Source of the DNA: Candidatus Cloacimonadota bacterium
GTDB taxonomy: Bacteria; Cloacimonadota; Cloacimonadia; Cloacimonadales; Cloacimonadaceae
Assembly: GCA_027318475.1 (NCBI GenBank)
Contig: DAHVPC010000012.1
Coordinates: forward strand, 1-33,906
DNA: 33,906 nt
Direction of reading: 5' to 3'
The translations under genes were made by a program, and so were the position numbers. Under the pieces are notes generated by a model, which had not been told where the DNA came from, ran no database searches, and worked only from the letters and a program-made list of their open reading frames with translations. Shown here piece after piece: positions 23,582 to 30,480 of the stretch; position 1 is the stretch's first letter; each line of letters starts with the position of its first letter.

Positions 23582-24722
23582 TGATATCCTTTAGCCCATG
23601 TCCGGTGATGAGCAGGACCACCGACTCGGAGCGCTCTATCCAGCCCAAGGCCAATGCTTTTTTCAAGCCGGACAGGGTCGCCGCGGAAGAAGGCTCGGCA
23701 AAAACGCCAGTCTTCTGCGCCAGTTCCCGTTGATCACGCAGGATTTCTTCATCGGATACCCTGATTGCATTGCCATGGCAGGCACGCAAGGCCTTGACCG
23801 CCATCAGCGCATTGCTTGGCGTCTTCACGGAGATGGAATCCGCTACGGTGCAAGGGCTTGCCGCGTCCGCGTAAACCCCGCTTTCCCAAAATGAGGTGAT
23901 GGCGTCCGAACTTTCCGCCTGCACTGCCAAAAGCCGCGGCAATTTGTCGCTAAAGCCGCATTCTTTGAGATCGTAAAAGGCTTTGTAGATGCCGGCCAGA
24001 ATAACGCCATCGCCGACCGGAACGACTATCCAGTCCGGAATTTTACGCAGTTTGCAAAAAATTTCCAGGCCGGCGGTCTTCTTGCCTTCGATGGTAAACG
24101 GATTGTAGGCGGTGTTGCGATTCAGGCACTCATGCATTTGGGAATACATCATCGCGGCGCGAAATGCGTCGTCGTAAGTGCCATTCACCAAATGCAGTTG
24201 CGCGCCGTGCACGCGGATCTGGGCCAGTTTCGCGGCAGGAGCGGAAGCCGGAGCGAAGATCACGGCAGTTTTGCCGGCGGAGGCGCACAGGCAGGCCAAA
24301 GAGGAAGCAGCGTTGCCGGTGGACGCGCAGACTATGTCCTTGACACCCAGGCGGTTGGCCTCAGCCACCACCAGTTGGGAAGCGCGGTCCTTCAGCGAGC
24401 CGCTGGGATTGAGGCCGTCGTTCTTGATAAGGAGGCGCGGCAATCCCAGATCAGCGGCCAGCCGGCCGGCCTGAAAAAGAGGCGTATTGCCAACTGGCAG
24501 AGGCGGATAGAACATCGGTTCCAGCGCGCTGAACAACTCCAGAGAAGGCTGCGTTTTCCACTCCAGACCGATCTGGGCATAGTCAAAAATTGCTTCCAGC
24601 ACGCCCGGCAAGGGAATCCCCGGCTGGTAATCCTTACTGCACACAGGGCACTGGTAGCGCGCCTCGTCCCGGGCGTATTCCGCGCCGCAGCCCACACAGC
24701 GGAAGCACTTGAAATGCGTCAT
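23568..24722 (-). CDS. Threonine-synthase-like PLP enzyme with N-terminal zinc ribbon
   Basis: 384 aa. The start at 24722 overlaps the ygeY stop (ATGA); upstream codons in frame are only readthrough of ygeY. An N-terminal ribbon carries Cys6, Cys9, Cys12, Cys25 and Cys28 (CFRCVGCG, CPVC). The catalytic domain has PVGNTPLF, the PLP lysine Lys111 in PSGSLKDRAS, CASTGNAASS (substrate/PLP loop) and VPVGDGVILAG (phosphate site). These match archaeal-type threonine synthases. Canonical threonine synthesis is possible, but no other threonine genes are near, whereas the gene is embedded and coupled between ygeY and the hydantoinase. A beta-eliminating lyase on diaminopropionate or its ureido derivative, replacing YgeX, is the contextual alternative. 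Confidence 0.78.
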   Translation of the reverse strand: MTHFKCFRCVGCGAEYARDEARYQCPVCSKDYQPGIPLPGVLEAIFDYAQIGLEWKTQPSLELFSALEPMFYPPLPVGNTPLFQAGRLAADLGLPRLLIKNDGLNPSGSLKDRASQLVVAEANRLGVKDIVCASTGNAASSLACLCASAGKTAVIFAPASAPAAKLAQIRVHGAQLHLVNGTYDDAFRAAMMYSQMHECLNRNTAYNPFTIEGKKTAGLEIFCKLRKIPDWIVVPVGDGVILAGIYKAFYDLKECGFSDKLPRLLAVQAESSDAITSFWESGVYADAASPCTVADSISVKTPSNALMAVKALRACHGNAIRVSDEEILRDQRELAQKTGVFAEPSSAATLSGLKKALALGWIERSESVVLLITGHGLKDINAVR

Positions 24723-25912
24723 TGGTTCAGTTGATATACCAACGCGGCATAAAACGCGGCGGCTTCGGTCAGATGCTGGATGGGCGTCGCTTCGTTGGGC
24801 GCGTGGGCGTAAACTTCGTTGCCCGGACCCATGCCGATGCAGGGGATCTTGTGCATGCCGGCGATGGCCACGCCGTTGGTGGAAAAGGTCCATTTATCCA
24901 CCTTGGGGACGCGCTTGAGGGTCTGTTCATAGGCTGACCGGGCGGCTTCCAGCCAGGGTGAATCGGGCGGCGTGACCCAGGTAGGGAAATACTTCTGAGT
25001 GGGGTAAACCAGCCCAGTGAAAGCGGCTTCGGAATAGGTCAGGACTTCGATATCGGCGTCCGGTTCGCCAGCCAGTTCGCAAGCCTGGCGCACTTCCGCG
25101 ACCGCCGACTCCTTGGTTTCGCCTGCTGTGAGGCGCCGGTCCAGATGGATGCGCGCGCTGTCCGGCACCGCGCATTGCGATGGACCGGTGAAGTAAACTT
25201 CTGTCACGCAGACGCTTCCTTTGCCCAAAAAAGCGTCCGTCCGCAGCCGTTCATGCAGTTTTTCGATTTCCAAAGCTATGCGGCTGATTTTGTAGATGGC
25301 GTTGACGCCGCGTTCCGGCGCCGACCCGTGGCAGGACAGGCCTTTGACGTGCACCTGCATTTCCATGCGGCCGCGGTGGCCGCGATAGATGTTCAGGTTG
25401 GTGGGTTCCGTGATCACCACCAGTTCCGGCACGATCTTGTCCTCGTTGATGATGTATTGCCAGCAGAGGCCGTCGCAGTCCTCTTCCATCACGGTGCCGG
25501 TGAACCAGATGCTGAAATGCCGGTTCAAACCCAAATCCTTGATGATGCGCGCCGCGGTGAGCATCGACGCCATGCCTCCTTCCTGGTCAACTGAGCCGCG
25601 CCCCCAGACCATGCCGTCCTTGACGTGCGCGTCGAAGGGATCGATATCCCAGAGGGCGAGGTCGCCCGGATAGACGGTGTCAATATGCGCGTCGAAGGCC
25701 AGAACGCGCTCTCCGTCTCCGATACGGCCAAGCACATTGCCGATGGGGTCGATGAAGGCCTCGTCGAAACAGGCATCTTGCATCTCTTTGAGGATATATT
25801 CCACCACCTCCTTCTCCTTGGTGGAAAAGGCGGGAATGCGGATCATATCGGAAAGGTAGCGGATGCTTTCTAACTCCAGCGCTGTTGCTTTGGCTAAGAT
25901 TTTCTCATACAT
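24719..25912 (-). CDS. ygeY: YgeY-type M20 family hydrolase
   Basis: 397 aa, first gene of the ten-gene run. M20 metallopeptidase residues are present: His76 and Asp78 (FDAHIDTV), Asp109 (SVDQEGG), Glu143-Glu144 (VMEEDCDG), Glu169 (ITEPTN), His195 in the dimerisation domain (SCHGSAPE) and a late His in EVYAHAPNEAT. Overall it resembles E. coli YgeY, long annotated as a peptidase but found with ygeX/ygeW and implicated in purine-type breakdown, where it would hydrolyse an amide or ureido bond in an open-chain intermediate. An AGGAG ribosome binding site precedes the ATG by about 9 nt. It is coupled to the next gene by an ATGA overlap. Confidence 0.9.
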   Translation of the reverse strand: MYEKILAKATALELESIRYLSDMIRIPAFSTKEKEVVEYILKEMQDACFDEAFIDPIGNVLGRIGDGERVLAFDAHIDTVYPGDLALWDIDPFDAHVKDGMVWGRGSVDQEGGMASMLTAARIIKDLGLNRHFSIWFTGTVMEEDCDGLCWQYIINEDKIVPELVVITEPTNLNIYRGHRGRMEMQVHVKGLSCHGSAPERGVNAIYKISRIALEIEKLHERLRTDAFLGKGSVCVTEVYFTGPSQCAVPDSARIHLDRRLTAGETKESAVAEVRQACELAGEPDADIEVLTYSEAAFTGLVYPTQKYFPTWVTPPDSPWLEAARSAYEQTLKRVPKVDKWTFSTNGVAIAGMHKIPCIGMGPGNEVYAHAPNEATPIQHLTEAAAFYAALVYQLNQ

Positions 25913-26043
25913 TGTTTAGGCTCCTAGTGTTCACTTTTCAATCGTTAGCAAATGCCTGACTGTGCAACGTCTGAGCCATGAAATCAGGCCTCAGGGCACA
26001 AGTTGAAATTTGCACAGGCCGAACAATCGCTCCTGCGACCAAT

Positions 26044-26096
26044 CCCGAAGGGATGAAACAACTTAGCCCAGGGTGTAGCGCAGCGGAACCCTGGGT
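26044..26096 (-). repeat. Palindromic repeat linked to the IS200-type gene, left copy
   Basis: Contains GCCCAGGGTGTAGCGCAGCG followed by GAACCCTGGGT: a hairpin of CCCAGGGT arms around a GTAGCGCAGCGGA loop, plus an AACTTAG link to a CCCGAAGGG hairpin. Read in reverse complement it matches the right-hand copy at 26711-26767, so the two lie inverted on either side of the transposase gene. Confidence 0.75.
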
Positions 26097-26142
26097 CAGG
26101 CATACCGCACAAAACTGAAAAACCCCGGAGGGGTGGCACATC

Positions 26143-26583
26143 TCAATTTTTATGGAACCATTCATCGCTGACCTGGGCTTGTCCGAGTTTCTCGAAATAC
26201 GTTTTCATCTCTGATTCGAAAGTCCGCACCTTATGATGCTCCTTTTGATTGTCAATGTACTTTTGCACGCTGGGGATGTTGGTGTGGCTGACACCGAAGG
26301 CCGCGTAGCCCTCCTGCCATTGCATTCTGCCCTTACCTTGCGCATTGAACCATTTGGAGGAATTGCTCTTAATGGTTCGGATAAAATCCGCGATAGACAT
26401 GTCACGGGGCAAATAACACAGGATATGGACGTGATCCTGTGTGCCGTTGATCGTCACGGGATGGCCTTTGTGATTGGTTATTATGCCGTTGATGTAGGGA
26501 TGGAAGGAATCGTTAAGGAATCTCTGGTGCCTTTTCAAACCGAAAATGATATGCACGGCGAGCTGACAAAATGAGTGTGCCAT
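26143..26583 (-). CDS. IS200/IS605-type Y1 transposase (TnpA / RAYT-like)
   Basis: 146 aa, full length for the family. The HUH nickase motif is DHVHILCYLP (His-hydrophobic-His), and the catalytic tyrosine is in VQKYIDNQKEHH. The N-terminus MAHSFCQLAVHIIFGLKRHQ matches the first strand of the family (usually Y...HIVF..K). It nicks and rejoins single-stranded DNA at hairpin ends. The palindromic repeats on both sides look like its cognate hairpins or like REP-type elements tended by a domesticated RAYT. It stands between ssnA and ygeY, probably splitting an older continuous gene set. All key residues are present, so it may be active. Confidence 0.88.
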   Translation of the reverse strand: MAHSFCQLAVHIIFGLKRHQRFLNDSFHPYINGIITNHKGHPVTINGTQDHVHILCYLPRDMSIADFIRTIKSNSSKWFNAQGKGRMQWQEGYAAFGVSHTNIPSVQKYIDNQKEHHKVRTFESEMKTYFEKLGQAQVSDEWFHKN

Positions 26584-26636
26584 ATTAGTTCAATGTGCTG
26601 CCCCTATTGGACTTTGTGGTGTATTAAATCGTCTTT

Positions 26637-26685
26637 GGATCCCAGGGCAGTCACCTTGGGCTAATATGTGTCGCCCCTTCGGGGC
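26637..26685 (+). repeat. Palindromic repeat linked to the IS200-type gene, right copy A
   Basis: CCCAGGGCAGTCACCTTGGG hairpin followed by GCTAATATGTGTC and a CCCCTTCGGGG hairpin. It has the same two-hairpin layout as the copies at 26044-26096 and 26711-26767, with a different loop in the first hairpin. Confidence 0.65.
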
Positions 26686-26710
26686 TTTTTGATCAGGAGG
26701 CGTATCGGGT

Positions 26711-26767
26711 ATCCCAGGATTCCGCTGCGCTTCATCCTGGGCTAAGTTTTTTTGCCCCTGCGGGGCA
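26711..26767 (+). repeat. Palindromic repeat linked to the IS200-type gene, right copy B
   Basis: CCCAGGATTCCGCTGCGC then TTCATCCTGGG hairpin, GCTAAGTTTTTTT link and GCCCCTGCGGGGC hairpin. The reverse complement of the left copy (26044-26096) matches it, including the TTCCGCTGCGCT loop and the GCTAAGTT link. Confidence 0.75.
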
Positions 26768-26845
26768 TTACCAAAAACTCTTCTAAGTTGAATCAGGTAG
26801 TCTAAGTGCTTGATCATAATCTCTATCTATGTCTATCCAGCATGC

Positions 26846-28174
26846 TTAAAATCTGTCCCATAAGGCCTTGGCAAGTTCGCGGCTGCGGGCTTTGACCTCG
26901 CTTTCATCCACGTTCACGGCCAGTTGCCCGTTCCACATCAGGATTTCGCCGGCGCAGATGGTGGTATTCACTGCGGCCTGGGAAATCCCGTAAACCAGAT
27001 GCCCAATCCAGGTTTCGGCGTTGAGCGGAGTGTGCGGCTCGTAATCCACGAAGATGATGTCCGCGGGGCTGCCATCGGCAAGGATGCCGTGCCCGGAACC
27101 CCAGTATTTCTGCGCGATGCGCGGATTGTTCTGCGCCAGCGCCAGCGCCAGTTCCATAAATCCTTTGGAGGGGTCGTTTTGCCTTAGGTGCTGCGCCCAG
27201 ATGCCCACGCGCAGTTCCTCCAGCATGTTCACCGTCATGGCGTCCGTGCCGAGGCCCACCGTAACGCCCAATTCCGCCATCTTGCAAACGTCCGCGATGC
27301 CCACGGCGTTGTTCAGGTTGGACTGCGGATTGGTGACCAACGCGGCGCCGGAATCCGCCACCAGCATCATTTCCCGGGCATTCATATGGACTCCGTGCGC
27401 CAGGATACTATCTTTATTTACCAAGCCGAAGTCGCAGAGCCGTTCCACGACCCGTTTGCCATGGCGCTGGATGTTGTAAAGTTCGTCCGACTCGGCTTCA
27501 GCGGCGTGGATATGTGTGCCGCAGTTGAGTTTGGAAACCCAATCAGCGATTTCCTTGAGGGTGGCGTCGGAGAGCGTGAACGCCGCGTGCATGCCGAACA
27601 GCCCTTGCAGCAGGGGATCTGGATGCGAGCGCAGCTGGCGCAGCCAGTCCACGTTTTCCTGGATGCCGGCCTGGCAGATCTCCGCGCCATCCCGATCCGA
27701 AACCTCGTAGCAGAGGGAGCCGCGGATGCCGCATTCCTTGATGGCTTGGGCGATCTGAGCCAGGGATCCGGTAACGGCGCCGGGGCTGGCATGGTGGTCG
27801 ATAACGGTGGTGCAGCCTTGCTTGATGGCGTTGAGGGCAGAGACCAGCGCACTGACATACACGTCTTCCAGGAGGAGTTTTTTATCCAGGCGCCACCACA
27901 GGTTTTCCAACACGGCGTTGAAATCCTTTGCCGGCGCGGCCTTGCCCAATCCGGTCACCAAGGTGGAATAGAAGTGGTGGTGCGCGTTGATCAGGCCGGG
28001 CATGACGACCTTGCCGGATGCGTCCATGCGTTCGCACTGGATGAGCGATAATTCCGCGACTGGAGCGATGCGGATGATCCGGCCGTCTTCCACCAGGATG
28101 CCCTGATTTTCCAGCACTGGTTGCGCGGGATCGAAAGTGACCAGTGTGCCGCCCGTAACGATGTAGGGTTTCAT
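26846..28174 (-). CDS. ssnA: SsnA-type aminohydrolase
   Basis: 442 aa. Start chosen at 28174: AGAGGA lies just upstream and MKPYIVTGGTLVTFD is the family N-terminus. It belongs to the cytosine/guanine-deaminase-like amidohydrolases. Metal and catalytic residues: His65 and His67 (NAHHHFYS), His223 (GTHIHAAEAESD), His260 and His263 (LAHGVHM) and Asp311 (GLGTDAM). SsnA is repeatedly found with ygeW, ygeY, hyuA and xdh genes, where it is thought to deaminate or open a purine-derived ring; in E. coli it was first linked to stationary-phase survival. It is separated from ygeY by the IS200-type gene, and its promoter region borders the repeat cluster at 28263-28503. Confidence 0.88.
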   Translation of the reverse strand: MKPYIVTGGTLVTFDPAQPVLENQGILVEDGRIIRIAPVAELSLIQCERMDASGKVVMPGLINAHHHFYSTLVTGLGKAAPAKDFNAVLENLWWRLDKKLLLEDVYVSALVSALNAIKQGCTTVIDHHASPGAVTGSLAQIAQAIKECGIRGSLCYEVSDRDGAEICQAGIQENVDWLRQLRSHPDPLLQGLFGMHAAFTLSDATLKEIADWVSKLNCGTHIHAAEAESDELYNIQRHGKRVVERLCDFGLVNKDSILAHGVHMNAREMMLVADSGAALVTNPQSNLNNAVGIADVCKMAELGVTVGLGTDAMTVNMLEELRVGIWAQHLRQNDPSKGFMELALALAQNNPRIAQKYWGSGHGILADGSPADIIFVDYEPHTPLNAETWIGHLVYGISQAAVNTTICAGEILMWNGQLAVNVDESEVKARSRELAKALWDRF

Positions 28175-28230
28175 AATCGGAATCCTCTGCTTAATAAAGT
28201 ATCTGCAACAAAAAAACGCCTCCACGTTTC

Positions 28231-28236
28231 TGTCAA
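28231..28236 (-). promoter_or_regulatory. Possible -35 box (TTGACA) of ssnA
   Basis: A perfect TTGACA on the minus strand 57 nt upstream of the ssnA ATG. The hexamer 17 nt downstream (TTTTGT) is a poor -10 box; TACTTT further on resembles the TAnnTTTG element of Bacteroidota promoters. Candidate only. Confidence 0.25.
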
Positions 28237-28262
28237 TCAGAAACTGAGACGGGAGGTATTTC

Positions 28263-28314
28263 TGGAACACCGGTTTCAACCGGTCGGTCCGCCAGATTCA
28301 TCTGGTTTTCAGAG
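28263..28314 (-). repeat. 52-nt twin-hairpin repeat, copy 5 (inverted)
   Basis: The best-formed copy. On the minus strand: CTCTGAAAA, hairpin 1 CCAGATGAATCTGG, linker CGGACCG, hairpin 2 ACCGGTTGAAACCGGT, then GTTCCA. Both hairpins are perfect. Confidence 0.8.
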
Positions 28315-28354
28315 ATTGGTTCAACAAACCAATTCGCGCAAGATTCGGTTTCAT

Positions 28355-28406
28355 TTCTTAAAACCGGATAAATCCAGCGGTCTGGCCGGATAAATCCGGT
28401 GTTCCG
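28355..28406 (+). repeat. 52-nt twin-hairpin repeat, copy 6
   Basis: TTCTTAAAA, then CCGGATAAATCCAGCGG, linker TCTGG, hairpin 2 CCGGATAAATCCGG and TGTTCCG. It faces copy 5 at 40 nt distance, so the pair is inverted. Confidence 0.8.
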
Positions 28407-28420
28407 TTATGCGCAGCGTT

Positions 28421-28503
28421 CCCGCGATCATTGCGCGGTCATTGCGGGCTCATTGCGCGCTTTGCCCGTATTGAGCGCGCAATGACCGCGCAATGATCGT
28501 GGG
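28421..28503. repeat. Palindromic repeat with 11-nt phased TCATTGCG units, copy 2
   Basis: Two 32-nt arms (28421-28452 and 28472-28503) are reverse complements except for two positions, with a 19-nt centre. The left arm repeats TCATTGCG at 11-nt steps. The inner 36 nt (28450-28485) is an exact inverted copy of 4848-4883, 23 kb away. Confidence 0.8.
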
Positions 28504-28705
28504 AGCCAGGGCAGGAACTTTTGGCAGGATAAAGGGAATTCTTCCTCCTTCCGGCTTTGCTGCAGAGACTCCGCGGAGCCCGAAAAACCGGAAACTGCAA
28601 ACAAGTTCTGGACAAGATACGCCCCATAGACAAAAAGGAGTTCACCCAGCTGGCAACCAAACCAGCGGGGAGCAGAAACGCAGAATGGATCAAGGATAGA
28701 GGATC

Positions 28706-30082
28706 TTGCAGAAATCGCCCGACAGCCAACAGCTCAGATTGCGCCAAGCCCAGCGGAAACGCTACTTGGTGTCGCGCGCTTACCGCATCTCCATTTTTGA
28801 GGGCATCTTCGCCCAGGTGTATGGAGGCCTGGCGACCATTGGCAGCAGTTTCATCACCAAGTTCATGGTCCTGTTGGGCGCATCGCCGGTGCAATTCAGC
28901 ATTTTGAGCGCGCTGGGGCAGGTTTCCGCGGTGTTTCAACCCTTGGGCGTGGCGCTGATGCACCGGCTGAAACGCAGGCGGAGGGTGTGCATCGCGGTCA
29001 CGGCAGCCGGGCGTTTTCTGAGTTTCTTCATCGGCGCCGCGCTACTCTTCCACAATTCCCAAAGCGGGATCGCCTTTCTGCTGGCGCTGCTCTTTGCCAG
29101 CGCTGGCTTGCAGGCCATTGGTGGCAACATCTGGATCGCCTGGGTCAGCGACCTCATTCCCATCGGTATCAGGGGGCGCTTCTTCGCCAAACGCAACCAG
29201 ATCCTGGTGTTGGCAGGCCTGGTGGTGGGCTACGCGTTCAGTTTCTGCACCGACCTGTTTGAGAAGGGCGGCGGGGCGCTCAAAGGGATATCCACACGCT
29301 GGCTGGATCCAGCGCGGTTTTTCACCCCGGCGAACCAGGCGCGTTTTCTGGCCGGCGTATTCGTGTTGGCGGCGGTTTTGGGCTTCATCGGCTTGGTGAT
29401 CCTGGCCAGGCAGCCCGACCGCAAACGCTCGCTGCAACAGCGGATCGCCCTCAGGCAGAAATTCCTGGAACCTTTCGGAGACAATAATTTCCGCCTGCTG
29501 TTAGCGTTCGGAGTCTGGTGGATGCTGGCGATCGGCGTGGGCAGCGCGTTTTGGGGCCCCTTCATGCTGAAGAAACTGCACATGAGCATGTTTCAGATGC
29601 AGCTCTACGGCACTCTGCACATGGCCTCCTCGCTGCTTTCCTACACCTTTTGGGGCAGGTTCATCGACCGCTGGGGCAACAAAACCGCGATGGTCATCTG
29701 CGTGCTTTTGGGCGGATTCAATCCCATGCTCTGGCTGACGATGACGCCCCAAAACTACGGCGTCCTGTGGTTCGAAGCCCTGATCTCCGGTTTCATGTGG
29801 GCGGGAAACGGGGTGGTGACCACCAACTTTGTGCTGGCCATCGCCGGCAAAGGACGCGAACAGACTTACAGTGCTGTCTATGGAGCCATTGCCGGAGTGA
29901 GCATGATGGCCTCCACGCTACTCACAGGGGTGCTGTTCCCCGGAGAACTGGCCCTGGGAGCAAAGGTCCTGGAGCCGGAACAAGTGGTGTTCGGCATCGG
30001 CGGCATCCTGCGCTGGCTGAGCATCGTTCCGCTCTTGGCAGTGCGGGAACAGACCAGAACGCGGCGGGCTGCCCGGATCTGA
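28706..30082 (+). CDS. MFS transporter
   Basis: 458 aa with about 12 hydrophobic segments. The start is a TTG at 28706 with AAGGA 9 nt upstream; the next in-frame ATG would delete the first membrane segment, and the upstream ATG near 28685 runs straight into a stop. Features of the major facilitator superfamily: the cytoplasmic loop after segment 2 (LMHRLKRRRRVCIAV), a basic inner loop (SDLIPIGIRGRFFAKRN) resembling the conserved D/RxxGRR-type A-motif loop, and a central loop (LARQPDRKRSLQQRI). The substrate is unknown. It diverges from ssnA across a shared 531-nt region, so uptake of a purine-type substrate is possible, but it also precedes the rpmF operon by 217 nt. Confidence 0.82.
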   Translation: MQKSPDSQQLRLRQAQRKRYLVSRAYRISIFEGIFAQVYGGLATIGSSFITKFMVLLGASPVQFSILSALGQVSAVFQPLGVALMHRLKRRRRVCIAVTAAGRFLSFFIGAALLFHNSQSGIAFLLALLFASAGLQAIGGNIWIAWVSDLIPIGIRGRFFAKRNQILVLAGLVVGYAFSFCTDLFEKGGGALKGISTRWLDPARFFTPANQARFLAGVFVLAAVLGFIGLVILARQPDRKRSLQQRIALRQKFLEPFGDNNFRLLLAFGVWWMLAIGVGSAFWGPFMLKKLHMSMFQMQLYGTLHMASSLLSYTFWGRFIDRWGNKTAMVICVLLGGFNPMLWLTMTPQNYGVLWFEALISGFMWAGNGVVTTNFVLAIAGKGREQTYSAVYGAIAGVSMMASTLLTGVLFPGELALGAKVLEPEQVVFGIGGILRWLSIVPLLAVREQTRTRRAARI

Positions 30083-30299
30083 ACCGTAAGGGCCACAGCG
30101 GGCAGGCGGTAACTAAAAGAAAGGCTTGAGGTTAGCGATTTTCATTGACAAAAATGCGCCTGACCAGGACTTTGCCCTTACAACATATTTGTGCGCGCTG
30201 GTAGCAGGATGCTTCCTAACTGACGGCAAACCAATACCCTTGCGGCAATTCCTGAGCCGCTCCGGCGCTTGAAGCAGAACGACACCCAAAGGAGAACCC

Positions 30300-30479
30300 A
30301 TGGCAGTTCCAAAAAGAAAGACCTCGAAAACACGCAGAGATAAACGCAGAACCCACGACGCGCTCACAGCTCCGGCAGTAAGCACCTGCAGCAAATGCGG
30401 CGAGCCGAAACGGCCGCACCACGTTTGCGACAAATGCGGCACCTATTCCGGAAAGCAGATCAAAGCCGCCGCGGAGTGA
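30300..30479 (+). CDS. rpmF: 50S ribosomal protein L32
   Basis: 59 aa, standard size. It begins [20 protein letters not shown], the L32 signature, and keeps the zinc-binding form with CSKCG and CDKCG. The ribosome binding site AAAGGAG is 5 nt before the ATG. L32 sits in the large ribosomal subunit near the peptidyl-transferase side. It heads the classic rpmF-plsX-fab operon; the yceD (DUF177) gene often found just upstream is not seen. A TTGACA at 30145-30150 is a weak promoter candidate, without a clear -10 box. Confidence 0.97.
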   Translation: MAVPKRKTSKTRRDKRRTHDALTAPAVSTCSKCGEPKRPHHVCDKCGTYSGKQIKAAAE

Positions 30480-30480
30480 T

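Larger units (their letters stand above)
26044..26767 (-). mobile_element. IS200-type unit or RAYT/REP-like locus
   Basis: A single Y1-transposase gene bracketed by palindromic repeats in inverted orientation (26044-26096 on the left, 26637-26685 and 26711-26767 on the right). There is no tnpB gene. The exact ends cannot be fixed from sequence alone; the given limits are those of the repeats. Confidence 0.45.
28175..28705. other. Divergent intergenic region between ssnA and the MFS gene
   Basis: No gene recognised. It holds two 52-nt twin-hairpin copies (28263-28314 inverted, 28355-28406) and a large palindrome (28421-28503). A minus-strand TTGACA at 28231-28236 lies 57 nt before the ssnA start but has no good -10 box. 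A short plus-strand open frame around 28493-28699 lacks any family resemblance and is not called. Confidence 0.55.

Noticed and set aside
24723-24893. 57-residue N-terminal extension of the threonine-synthase-like protein
   Set aside because: It overlaps the 3' part of ygeY in another frame and has no family character; the ATG at 24722 with ATGA coupling is the natural start.
30126-30272. 48-codon open frame (TTG start) before rpmF, in the usual place of yceD
   Set aside because: The translation does not resemble YceD/DUF177 and the start signal is weak; left uncalled although a tiny unknown gene cannot be excluded.
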